From Bacteroidales bacterium UBA2714 (GTDB lineage Bacteria; Bacteroidota; Bacteroidia; Bacteroidales; P3), in contig DEKU01000035.1 of NCBI GenBank assembly GCA_002354035.1, positions 1 to 35,197 of the forward strand: a DNA stretch of 35,197 bases, written 5' to 3'. Made by a program: the position numbers and the translations under genes. Positions 7,267 through 17,697 of this stretch are shown in pieces (positions within the stretch are counted from its first letter, which is position 1; each line of letters opens with the position of its first letter). The notes beneath the pieces were generated by a model. That model was given only the letters and a program-made list of their open reading frames with translations, was not told where the DNA came from and ran no database searches.

Positions 7267-7979
7267 AACGAATAATTTACCCATTGATATTGTTATTGTT
7301 GGCTGCATGCCAGCACGATGACGTGTTACCTGAAGCCACCTCCGCAGCCAAGGATGTCTACCTGCAATATGCCGACCGCAAGGACTTGACGGTTGCCCTC
7401 ATCGGCAATTACCAAGGCTTCAATGCCGTGATGTTACAGGCACAAACCAAAGAAGATTGGCTGCAACTCTGCGATGAGTTTGGAGTGAGAGGCCATGTGG
7501 ATGCCGAAGCATTGGACACATCAAGAGTGTCCAGTCTCACGATAGCCAATTTCAATACAGGAACTTACAACAGCTTGGAGGATTTTGAGCCGCACTCCGA
7601 CAGTGTCATTAGAGAAGCGGTGTCTCATATTTCAAACAGCACCATTCGCGAAGCGGTAACTCACATTTTTGACAGCCTGACTGGACAGAGTCCTACTCCC
7701 AACAGCCGTCCCATTTCCATACGAATCGACACATGCTATTCTGTATCCAAACGTCTCCACTATGAGCACGGCATATTGGTTGACTCGGCTGGCATTCCAG
7801 ACACCGCCATCCCTGCATGGAACAAACAACTGATGAACACCACCGTCGACAATGGCCATAGCGGCTACATCATCCACAACGACAGCGATGCACTCACGCT
7901 CTGGCTCTTCTTCTACACGACCCCTACCGAAAAAGAACAGATACTTAATCATGTCACATCAATAAACACACAACAATGA
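7263..7979 (+). CDS. Lipoprotein of unknown function in the sigma-factor unit
   Basis: This 238-residue protein has a type II signal peptide with the lipobox LAAC at Cys16, followed by QHDD, which resembles the acidic lipoprotein export signal of Bacteroidota, so it may reach the cell surface. No known domain was recognised. An internal 12-residue tandem duplication is visible at residues 114-137 (SVIREAVSHISN, then STIREAVTHIFD). Its start overlaps the stop of the preceding gene by four bases, and its own stop overlaps the next start in the same way, so the products are likely made together. It may be an effector or sensor of the envelope response run by the sigma factor; this is inference only. 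Confidence 0.75.
   Translation: MKRIIYPLILLLLAACQHDDVLPEATSAAKDVYLQYADRKDLTVALIGNYQGFNAVMLQAQTKEDWLQLCDEFGVRGHVDAEALDTSRVSSLTIANFNTGTYNSLEDFEPHSDSVIREAVSHISNSTIREAVTHIFDSLTGQSPTPNSRPISIRIDTCYSVSKRLHYEHGILVDSAGIPDTAIPAWNKQLMNTTVDNGHSGYIIHNDSDALTLWLFFYTTPTEKEQILNHVTSINTQQ
7602..7673 (+). repeat. 36-bp in-frame tandem duplication inside a lipoprotein gene
   Basis: Two adjacent 36-bp units (7602-7637 and 7638-7673) encode SVIREAVSHISN and STIREAVTHIFD. The DNA has diverged, partly at synonymous positions, while the IREAV core is kept, so the duplication is not recent and the protein motif seems to matter. Confidence 0.8.
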
Positions 7980-8821
7980 AAAAAATTGCATTCATCACAA
8001 TGGCGGCCTTCTTGCTCTTCGCTGCCTGTAAAAAAGAGCCCGCACCCGAACCGCAGCCCCAAACCGACACTGCACCAACCGTCTCATTGGCTGGAACCTC
8101 ATGGGAGGGAAGCTACGATGACAACTATCGAGGCTATCCTGCTACCCTCATGTGGAGTATCGACTTCCTCACCGACAGCACCGGCACACTTCATTTAGAT
8201 ATTGTCATCGCCGCCAATCCACAGCCATCCGTTGATGACAATTTCACCTATACCTTCGATGGAAGAGAAATATGTGCCTACGGTAGTGAAAACATGGGTG
8301 ACTCTTCCCTGTTTACTTACGACTCCACCACACACACCATCTCAACGAATATGTTTGTAGGCGACGGCAATGTAACCCTTGGTGGCTATACAGTTCTATA
8401 CCCTGAAGGTCAGGAGCAATATGTCTTTCCTGTCAGAACATCATGGGAAGCAGAACAGCAACTGACCGTAGGCGACACACTGATGCCTGTGGATTGGGGG
8501 TTAGACTTCTGGGAGTATGGTTGGGGTGGTCAGATTAACTATTGTGCGGGACGCACCTGTTCCGGCACCTCTTTCCTCTGGCAATACGACAGCACGACAC
8601 ACTCCGGATCCGTCCGTATCAACGGCACACGGCACCCCTTCACCTACGACCCCATTGCCGATCTCCTCACGCTCGACTACAACACGCGCCTACACGGCAC
8701 CTCAGTCAACATCGGCGGCACACTGCAATTCCGTCGCAAAGACACCATGAAGAAAACCAATAGAAGTCCCCTCAACGACCCAATAGCCTCCACACTCCAA
8801 ACCTCATTCCATCTTATTTAG
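7976..8821 (+). CDS. Lipoprotein with two similar beta-rich halves, function unknown
   Basis: The 281-residue protein has a lipobox FAAC at Cys18, then KKEPAPEP, a charged and proline-rich spacer. The remainder is rich in Thr, Ser, Tyr and Gly with alternating hydrophobic residues, suggesting beta strands. The hexapeptide YDSTTH occurs at residues 115-120 and again at 204-209, about 89 residues apart, each followed by a Ser-rich strand, so the fold may be two related lobes, perhaps lipocalin-like. The C-terminus (after the FRRKDTMKKTNRS segment) looks like a short disordered tail. It is the last gene of the sigma-factor unit, starts within the preceding stop codon (4-bp overlap), and is followed by a strong terminator. 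No function can be named. Confidence 0.75.
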   Translation: MKKIAFITMAAFLLFAACKKEPAPEPQPQTDTAPTVSLAGTSWEGSYDDNYRGYPATLMWSIDFLTDSTGTLHLDIVIAANPQPSVDDNFTYTFDGREICAYGSENMGDSSLFTYDSTTHTISTNMFVGDGNVTLGGYTVLYPEGQEQYVFPVRTSWEAEQQLTVGDTLMPVDWGLDFWEYGWGGQINYCAGRTCSGTSFLWQYDSTTHSGSVRINGTRHPFTYDPIADLLTLDYNTRLHGTSVNIGGTLQFRRKDTMKKTNRSPLNDPIASTLQTSFHLI

Positions 8822-8840
8822 CACAAAACCTGCGAAATAC

Positions 8841-8871
8841 AAAAAGGCTTGCCTCAATGGCAAGCCTTTTT
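8841..8871. terminator. Bidirectional terminator between the sigma unit and clpC
   Basis: A perfect 13-bp inverted repeat (AAAAAGGCTTGCC at 8841-8853, GGCAAGCCTTTTT at 8859-8871) encloses a 5-nt loop. The arms begin with five A and end with five T, so the hairpin can stop transcription from both sides: rightward after the last lipoprotein gene and leftward after clpC. Confidence 0.92.
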
Positions 8872-8898
8872 AATGTGTTTATTCCAATGTCAGCCTCA

Positions 8899-11547
8899 TT
8901 ATTCCACGCTCACCTCGGCGGGCGCAGCCTCGCTGAGGGCGGCATCGAACTGGTGACTGGTGTCGCCTTTCTCGATGTTGAAGGTGAGGCCTTCGGTTTG
9001 GGTGTCGGAGCCTTCGAGGGCGGTGATGTGGATGGTGTCGCCCGGCAGGATGTCGGCTTTGATTATCTCGTCGGCCAGGTCGTCTTCAATATAGTGCTGT
9101 ATGGCGCGCTTCAGCGGGCGGGCGCCATACTGTTCGTCCCAGCCCTTGCGCAGGATGAAATCCTTAGCTTTCTCATCAATATCGATGCCATATCCCATCT
9201 CGCGGACACGCTTGAAGAGTCCCTTTAGTTCAATCTCAATAATCTTATGTATGTCATCGCGTTGCAGACTGTTGAAGAATATGACATCATCAATGCGGTT
9301 CAGGAACTCTGGAGCGAATTTCTTCTTCATCTCCTTGTCGATAACCGAGCGTTCCAATGCGGCTTTCTCGGCGACGCGGGCAGCGGTGTTGAAACCCACA
9401 CCTGTGCCGAAATCCTTGAGCTGGCGGGTGCCGATATTGGATGTCATGATGATGATTGTGTTCTTGAAGTCCACCTTGCGACCGAGGCCGTCGGTGAGCT
9501 GGCCGTCGTCGAGCACCTGCAGCAGCACGTTGAACACGTCAGGATGCGCCTTCTCGATCTCGTCAAGCAAGACGATAGAGTAGGGTTTGCGGCGCACCTT
9601 CTCGGTCAGCTGGCCGCCCTCCTCATAGCCCACATAGCCCGGAGGCGCACCGATGAGGCGCGACACGGCGAATTTCTCCATGTATTCGCTCATGTCGATG
9701 CGTATCATGTTGGCCTCGCTCTCGAAGAGATACTTGGCCAACACCTTGGTGAGGTAAGTCTTGCCCACGCCTGTAGGTCCTACAAAGATGAACGACCCGA
9801 TAGGACGGTTGGGGTCCTTCAGTCCGGCGCGGTTGCGGCGGATGGCTTTGGCAATCTGCTGCACGGCGGCGTCCTGCCCAACGATAACCCCTTTCAGCTC
9901 ATCTTCCATGTGGAGCAGACGTGTACCCTCGTTGGAAGCGATGCGTTGTACGGGCACTCCTGTCATCATAGCCACTACCTCGGCCACATCCTGATCCGTC
10001 ACCTGCACCCGTTTGTCGCGGTCGTCCATCTCCCACTGGCGTTTGCGGTTGGCCAGCTTTTCGCGCAATTCGCGTTCTTGGTCGCGGTATTCGGCCGCCT
10101 CGTTATAGCTCTTTTTGGCCAGCACCTCTTTCTTCAATCCTTCGATGCGGGCAATCTCATTTTCGAGGGCGATGATGTCGTCCGGCACCTCCACATGGGC
10201 TATGCGCACGCGGGCCCCAGCCTCATCGAGGGCGTCGATAGCCTTGTCGGGCAGCAGCCGGTCGCTCACGTAGCGTTCGGTGAGTGCGATACATGCGTTC
10301 AGAGCCTCGTCGGTATATTGCACCAGATGGTGGTCCTCATACTTCTGCTTAATATTCTTCAGGATAGTAAGCGTCTCCTGGGGCGTAGTGGCCTCCACCA
10401 GAATCTTTTGGAAACGGCGTTCCAAGGCGCCGTCTTTTTCAATATATTGGCGGTACTCGTCGAGCGTAGTGGTGCCGATGCACTGGATCTCACCGCGAGC
10501 TAAGGCGGGTTTGAACATGTTCGAAGCGTCCAGAGATCCGCTGGCGCTGCCCGCACCCACGATAGTATGAATCTCGTCGATAAAGATGATGATGTCAGGG
10601 TTCTTCTCCAGCTCGTTCAGCACAGCCTTCATCCGCTCCTCAAACTGACCGCGATACTTGGTTCCGGCCACCAGTGAAGCGAGGTCGAGCGAGATGACAC
10701 GTTTGTCGTACAATGTCCGTGGCACACGGCCTTCCACAATGCGCAGCGCCAGCCCTTCGGCAATGGCGCTCTTGCCCACTCCGGGCTCGCCTATCAGTAT
10801 GGGGTTGTTCTTCTTGCGGCGGGAGAGGATTTGGGCTATGCGCTCCAGCTCGCGCTCGCGTCCCACGATGGGATCCAGTTTCCCCTCGCGGGCCATGCGC
10901 GTCAGGTCGCGCCCGAAATTCTCCAATGCCGGGGTTTTATTCTCAGACTTTGACGAGGTGCCGCCCGTGTTGAACGCTCCGCCTGGACGGCGCAGTTGGT
11001 CGTCGTCGGGGTCGGCATAGGCGTCGTCATTGTCGTCCTCGCTGGTCTGGGCGCGGAAGTCGGGTAGGGGAGAGTCGAAGTCCGAGGCCGACATGGAGGG
11101 CGGAATATTACCGTTTCGTTGCAATTGCTCGATGCACTTCTTGTGGTCCACCTCCATCGACTTCAGCACCTGTGCCACCGTGTTTTCCCCTTCCTGCAGC
11201 ATGGCCAGGAGCATGTGTACGGTGTGGATTTCTTTGGCTTTGAGTCGTGTGCTCTCAAGAAAACTGAGGCGGAGAATCTTCTCGGTCTGCCGCAGCATGG
11301 GAATCTCGCTGTCCATACTGTAGCGCACATCGCTGTCCAGTTGGCCCACAAGACTCTCGATGCGTGTCCTGGCGGCTGCCAGATCCACATTCATCTGTTT
11401 CAGTGTGAGCACTGCCGAACAGCCCTCCTCGCGCAGCATCCCGAGGAACAGATGCTCTACGCCTATGGCTCCGTTTTTCAGACGGATAGCCTCTTCACGG
11501 CTATTCACAATAGCCTGCTTTGCATGTTCTGATAATCTGGGTTCCAT
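8899..11547 (-). CDS. clpC: ClpC-type AAA+ unfoldase of the Clp protease
   Basis: The 882-residue protein unfolds proteins and feeds them to ClpP in the cytoplasm. It has the two-repeat Clp N domain (about residues 5-145), an acidic linker (SEDDNDDAYADPDDDQ, near 168-184), the first AAA+ module with Walker A lysine K259 (GEPGVGKSA) and IIFIDEIHTIVGAG, a UVR-like middle domain (about 465-512, YNEAAEYRDQERELREKL), and the second AAA+ module with K596 (GPTGVGKTY) followed by the C-terminal D2-small domain. The presence of the UVR-like middle domain separates it from ClpA, and its short size separates it from ClpB. clpP is not in the window. It is divergent from gyrA, a neighbourhood also seen in other Bacteroidales, and has a TAnnTTTG box just before its start codon. 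Confidence 0.96.
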   Translation of the reverse strand: MEPRLSEHAKQAIVNSREEAIRLKNGAIGVEHLFLGMLREEGCSAVLTLKQMNVDLAAARTRIESLVGQLDSDVRYSMDSEIPMLRQTEKILRLSFLESTRLKAKEIHTVHMLLAMLQEGENTVAQVLKSMEVDHKKCIEQLQRNGNIPPSMSASDFDSPLPDFRAQTSEDDNDDAYADPDDDQLRRPGGAFNTGGTSSKSENKTPALENFGRDLTRMAREGKLDPIVGRERELERIAQILSRRKKNNPILIGEPGVGKSAIAEGLALRIVEGRVPRTLYDKRVISLDLASLVAGTKYRGQFEERMKAVLNELEKNPDIIIFIDEIHTIVGAGSASGSLDASNMFKPALARGEIQCIGTTTLDEYRQYIEKDGALERRFQKILVEATTPQETLTILKNIKQKYEDHHLVQYTDEALNACIALTERYVSDRLLPDKAIDALDEAGARVRIAHVEVPDDIIALENEIARIEGLKKEVLAKKSYNEAAEYRDQERELREKLANRKRQWEMDDRDKRVQVTDQDVAEVVAMMTGVPVQRIASNEGTRLLHMEDELKGVIVGQDAAVQQIAKAIRRNRAGLKDPNRPIGSFIFVGPTGVGKTYLTKVLAKYLFESEANMIRIDMSEYMEKFAVSRLIGAPPGYVGYEEGGQLTEKVRRKPYSIVLLDEIEKAHPDVFNVLLQVLDDGQLTDGLGRKVDFKNTIIIMTSNIGTRQLKDFGTGVGFNTAARVAEKAALERSVIDKEMKKKFAPEFLNRIDDVIFFNSLQRDDIHKIIEIELKGLFKRVREMGYGIDIDEKAKDFILRKGWDEQYGARPLKRAIQHYIEDDLADEIIKADILPGDTIHITALEGSDTQTEGLTFNIEKGDTSHQFDAALSEAAPAEVSVE

Positions 11548-11565
11548 ATTTCAACTTTCGGGCTG

Positions 11566-11595
11566 CAAAATTACTACAAAATCCATTAATAGCAA
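11566..11595 (-). promoter_or_regulatory. clpC promoter
   Basis: On the minus strand TTG at 11593-11595 and TAATTTTG at 11566-11573 are 19 bp apart, matching the Bacteroidota -33/-7 pattern. Transcription would begin only about 10-15 bases before the start codon, giving a very short leader. No CIRCE or CtsR-type operator was seen. Confidence 0.5.
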
Positions 11596-11745
11596 CTTTT
11601 TCGTTCCAAATATTTTCAACATGCCATTGTTTGTTATCCCTCGCAGCTCAGTCTCGACCCTCCTCACGGCTGCCATCAGGCCCAGTAGAGGAGGGGTTGT
11701 TAATAAAAAGTACCCCCGAACTCATGATATGTGAAAAAAAAAATA

Positions 11746-11753
11746 TATCTTTG
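11746..11753 (+). promoter_or_regulatory. -7 box of gyrA
   Basis: TATCTTTG is an exact copy of the -7 box found before gcvP and the LuxR-type gene. It lies about 60 bp before the gyrA start codon, after an A-rich run. A TTG at the expected -33 distance is not present. Confidence 0.6.
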
Positions 11754-11814
11754 TATTTTGATTTACTCAGAACAACGGCATTTTGATATTGAAACACAAT
11801 AATATATATTAGAG

Positions 11815-14352
<2,538 letters not shown>

Positions 14353-14424
14353 GGGAGACCACCACATGCAATAAATCAATAGTAACAAGTACAAAATAGA
14401 AAAACAAATTTAAAAACTCATATC

Positions 14425-15651
14425 ATGAAAAAAATCGCATTAATCCTGGCTCTCGTAGTCATCGGTTACACAGCCGGAGCACAGTCACTCAACGTCTCCA
14501 GTGCCCGCGAAGCCCAAAACAGAGGCTACTTAGACAAAGCAAAAAAATTAATCGACCCCGCCTGCGAACACGAACAGACTCGCGACGACGCCAAAACATG
14601 GTACTACGCAGGCCTCATCTACAGCCAAATCGGTGGCGAAGCCGACAAACCCAGATCCAAGTACAAAAACCTCGACCCCGACTGGCTCAATAAATGCAAA
14701 AACGCCGCCCTGCGTTGCAAAGAACTCGACACCGACAAAGAATATGCCGAGGGCAACAACACCATCCTCAGCTTCGTAGGCAACGAATACTACAAAAAAG
14801 CCATCAACGCCTTCAACCAGCAAAACTGGGACGAAGCCATGTCCTTCTGCGACGAATCCATCAAAATCTTCAACGAATGCGGCAAAAAAGAATACGCCTC
14901 CGAGTCATACCTCCTCGCCGGCAAAGCCGCCTTCAACGCCCACAACAACGACGCCATTCTCAAATACCTCAAACCCCTCGTCCGCTCGCGCTCCAAAGAC
15001 CAATTCGTCTACCGCACCCTCTTCGACATCTACAAATCAACCTCTGACACCAACGAGGCCATCAAAGTGGCACAAAACTACACCAAAGCCGCCAAAGACG
15101 ACTACAACGCCAACATGATGCTCGCCGAAGCCTACCTGCTGAAAGGCAACATGGAACTCGGCAACGCCGAAATCCAGAAAGCCCTCGACAAAACCAGCGA
15201 TAAACCCGAACTCCACGCCAGCCTCCTGGCCGCTGCCGGAGCCGTCTTCGAGAGCGTCAAAGACTTCACCAGCGCAGAGAGCCGCTACAAAGAATCCCTC
15301 CAGTCGCTGCCCAACCAATTCCTCGCCAATTTCGGTCTCGGCAAAATGCTCTACAACCGCGCCGTCGACAAACTCAACGACGCCAACAACGTTCCCCCCG
15401 AGGACGAAACCGGCCTCTACGACAAACTGCTCCAGGAAAGCAAAGAGTTCTTCCGCCAGTCCATCCCTTACTTCAACAGCGCTATCCAATTCATCGACAA
15501 TCTTAACGAAGAAGGTCAAGCCCACAACCGTGCAAACCTCTACCACTGCCTCAACGCACTCAACACCGTATATGCCCGTCTGGAAATGTACGACGAACTC
15601 AAACCCGTCAAAGCACGTATCGAAAGCCTTCAAAAAGAAGCTCAAAACTAA
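14425..15651 (+). CDS. Exported tetratricopeptide-repeat protein
   Basis: The 408-residue protein has a type I signal peptide (MKKIALILALVVIGYTAGA, probable cleavage after AGA at 17-19, before Q20), so it is likely periplasmic. The rest is alpha-helical with several TPR-like units, for example AREAQNRGYLDKAKKLI, YKKAINAFNQQNWDEAMSFC, and AEAYLLKGNMELGNAEIQKA. TPRs bind other proteins; the partner is unknown. Its place directly after gyrA is typical of Bacteroidales genomes, where it is annotated only as a TPR protein. It probably shares transcription with gyrA and ends at a hairpin terminator. Codon use (CTC, AAA, GAA) is like gyrA. Confidence 0.85.
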   Translation: MKKIALILALVVIGYTAGAQSLNVSSAREAQNRGYLDKAKKLIDPACEHEQTRDDAKTWYYAGLIYSQIGGEADKPRSKYKNLDPDWLNKCKNAALRCKELDTDKEYAEGNNTILSFVGNEYYKKAINAFNQQNWDEAMSFCDESIKIFNECGKKEYASESYLLAGKAAFNAHNNDAILKYLKPLVRSRSKDQFVYRTLFDIYKSTSDTNEAIKVAQNYTKAAKDDYNANMMLAEAYLLKGNMELGNAEIQKALDKTSDKPELHASLLAAAGAVFESVKDFTSAESRYKESLQSLPNQFLANFGLGKMLYNRAVDKLNDANNVPPEDETGLYDKLLQESKEFFRQSIPYFNSAIQFIDNLNEEGQAHNRANLYHCLNALNTVYARLEMYDELKPVKARIESLQKEAQN

Positions 15652-15678
15652 TACAGCATCCCTGTAATCAGCCAAACG

Positions 15679-15708
15679 GAAAAGAGCCGCCCCACAGCGG
15701 CTCTTTTC
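15679..15708 (+). terminator. Terminator of the gyrA-TPR unit
   Basis: GAAAAGAGCCGC at 15679-15690 pairs perfectly with GCGGCTCTTTTC at 15697-15708 around a 6-nt loop (CCCACA). The four T residues close the stem. It sits 28 bp after the TPR stop codon. Confidence 0.85.
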
Positions 15709-15815
15709 CATTACCCCGACATCCACATCAAGCCTTTATAACACCATAAACCAGCCAGATAACCTCTTGTCAGAGGCTGAAGAATTACAGAAAACACACA
15801 GTCGTTGCGCGGTCG

Positions 15816-15881
15816 CTATTTATACAACATTTATTTTCTATTTAGTTTCTATTTATCCAACATTTATATTCTTATCCACTG
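15816..15881. repeat. A/T-rich 33-bp direct repeat
   Basis: A unit starting CTATTTATACAACATTTAT at 15816 recurs at 15849 as CTATTTATCCAACATTTAT; the first 22 positions match at 20. The second copy runs on into a segment ending GTATAAGTAG at 15890, which resembles the right edge of the window (ACATTTATATT ... GTATAAATAG near 35154-35186). Confidence 0.6.
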
Positions 15882-16115
15882 TATAAGTAGAAACAAACGA
15901 CAATAGAATTGGTGAAAAATAAGTGTAAAACACAACATTCATCAGTCACCGCTGTAAGCTGAAGCAAATTCGTTAGTTCGAATTGACGAGTATCGATGTT
16001 ATGTTAAGTAGAAGGTGTTGGTATACCCTTTCAAGACTTATTGAGCTGAGAAAAACGAGTTATAGTATTGTTCTATTCGTTGCATGGGATTTGTGACAGT
16101 GTATTTCGGATGTAT

Positions 16116-16390
16116 GTGAACTTGGCTTGTTGTTTTCGGATTTATAGGTTTATGCGATACGTTTTCAGTCTGTTGTTGAGTCTGTTTGGTTTATTCTATT
16201 GCTTTTGGGGATTGATTATGAGAGTTTTGATTTGATGTGAGCTTGGCTTGTTGTTTTCGGTTTTAGATGTTTATGCGATACGTTTTCGGTCTGTTGTTGG
16301 GTCTGTTGTGTTTACTCTATGTTTTTTGTGGGTTGATAATGAAAGTTTTGATTCGATTTGAACTTTGTTTGTTGTCTTTGGCGGGTGTTG
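16116..16390. repeat. Degenerate 121-bp tandem repeat
   Basis: Two full units, 16116-16236 and 16237-16357, align without gaps at about 85% identity by eye. A third partial copy begins at 16358 and fades after about 35 bases. The best conserved core includes CTTGGCTTGTTGTTTTCGG and GTTTATGCGATACGTTTTC. A period of 121 is not a multiple of three, so the array is not a repeated protein segment. A decayed copy may also lie to the left (TTCTATTCGTTGCATGGGAT near 16071). Confidence 0.85.
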
Positions 16391-16542
16391 TGTTGGCTGG
16401 AACTTGCTGGTTTGCTGGTGGTTCGGTTGGGTAGGTCCTATGATTTGTGAGATCGATTCAGGGTAGTATTCTTATTATCTTTTTGGCACATAATGGGTTG
16501 GATGTGTGGTGTCGAATGGTGGGGTTTCAGAACGGACGAGGG

Positions 16543-17685
16543 TCAGTCGAGTTTGGCCAGGCTGAGAATGAGCCTGAGGAAAGCGTTGTAGTGGTTGAGT
16601 CCGCACGATTTGCAGGTGTCGTAAGGGTCGTGGTAGCCGCCGTATGGGCCTCCCATGGTGAGGAGGAATATGGATGGACAGTAGTTGGAGAACCAGTAGT
16701 GGTCGCTGTTGGGGCGGTTGTCGCGGGGGCGGATTTCGAGGGCGGCGTGGGTTTCGTCGTTGAGGGTTTTGAGCTGGTCGAAGAAGGGTTTGGTGTTTTG
16801 GCTTTTGGCGTTGAAGACCATGAGGCCTTCGTCGCCACCGCAGAACATGTCGATATTGCAGAGGAGCTTGACTTTGTTGAAGTCGATGGGGGAATTTTCG
16901 GCTGCGTAGTGGGAGCCCAGAAGGCCAGATTCCTCACCGCTGAATAGCATGAAAACCATGGTGTAGTATGGTTTTTTGCTGGCGGCGATGCGGGCTATGT
17001 CCATCACGGCGGCCACTCCGCTGGCGTTGTCGTGCGCTCCGCAGAATATGATGCTCTCGCCCATGGTGCCGCAATGGTCGTAGTGGGCGGTGAAGACTAT
17101 CATACTGTCAATCACGCCGCGGACGTATCCCATCACGTTCTGGGTGCGGTAGTCTTTGTGGAAGACGATTGGTATGTCGGCTTTGATTTTGCGTGGTTTT
17201 TTGGATATGAGGGTGTCGATGACTTCGATGAAGTATGGATTGTCCTTTTGTGGGCCGACGATTGGGGAATAGGTGTCGAGTTGTGGCTGGCCGATGAGCC
17301 AGGTGCCGTCCTTCAGTTGTTTGCTCCATTTGGCTTCGGAGAGTTTGTTGGAGCGAGTGAGGTGGGAAGCTGGAAGGATGCGAAATTGGGTGAAGGGTTC
17401 GAGTTGGGTTCCGTTGATGGAGAGTGAGACGGGGCCGTTGAAGCTGTAGCAATCGAGTGTATAGTACTGCATGTAGTTGATTTGCAGAGGAAGGAGGCCA
17501 ATGCGTTGCATTTCGGAGGCCAGGAAGTGGGCGGCAATGGAGTCGCCGTGGTGGCAGAATCCGCGGCCATACATTTTTTTGGATGCCAGTGTCTTGATGA
17601 TGTGGCGGGCATAGGTGGAGTCCTGTGCACGGAGCATGGCGCACGGCAGGAGGGCCAGAAGGATGATGAGGGCGGTTTTTTTCAT
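16543..17685 (-). CDS. Exported M28-family zinc peptidase
   Basis: The 380-residue protein has a signal peptide (about residues 1-20, ending LRAQ) and one M28 peptidase domain. The expected two-zinc ligands are all visible: H201 (TAHYDH), D219 (GAHDNASG), E252 with catalytic E251 (FSGEESGLLGS), D279 (CNIDM) and H352 (YHDPYD). Family members are aminopeptidases or glutaminyl cyclases; the sequence alone does not separate them. It acts outside the cytoplasm and probably releases amino acids or dipeptides. It follows a YfcC-type transporter gene by 12 bp, so peptide breakdown and uptake of products may be linked. It is the last gene of a seven-gene leftward unit. Confidence 0.9.
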   Translation of the reverse strand: MKKTALIILLALLPCAMLRAQDSTYARHIIKTLASKKMYGRGFCHHGDSIAAHFLASEMQRIGLLPLQINYMQYYTLDCYSFNGPVSLSINGTQLEPFTQFRILPASHLTRSNKLSEAKWSKQLKDGTWLIGQPQLDTYSPIVGPQKDNPYFIEVIDTLISKKPRKIKADIPIVFHKDYRTQNVMGYVRGVIDSMIVFTAHYDHCGTMGESIIFCGAHDNASGVAAVMDIARIAASKKPYYTMVFMLFSGEESGLLGSHYAAENSPIDFNKVKLLCNIDMFCGGDEGLMVFNAKSQNTKPFFDQLKTLNDETHAALEIRPRDNRPNSDHYWFSNYCPSIFLLTMGGPYGGYHDPYDTCKSCGLNHYNAFLRLILSLAKLD

Positions 17686-17697
17686 GTTTTTGGGGGT

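Larger units (their letters stand above)
15709..16542. other. Long gene-free convergent region
   Basis: With the terminator at its left end, the space between the TPR gene and the convergent M28 gene is 891 bp. No open frame here has protein-like features. It holds an A/T-rich 33-bp direct repeat near 15816-15881 and a 121-bp tandem repeat near 16116-16390 (separate entries). From about 16080 to 16450 the plus strand is strikingly T- and G-rich. No tRNA-like fold, transposase relic or promoter box was recognised. Confidence 0.6.

Noticed and set aside
9247..10503. A 418-codon open frame antisense to clpC
   Set aside because: It lies wholly inside clpC and has only low-complexity His/Leu-rich sequence without domain signs.
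16116..16390. CRISPR array
   Set aside because: The 121-bp units touch each other and diverge along their whole length; there are no short identical repeats with unique spacers and no cas genes.
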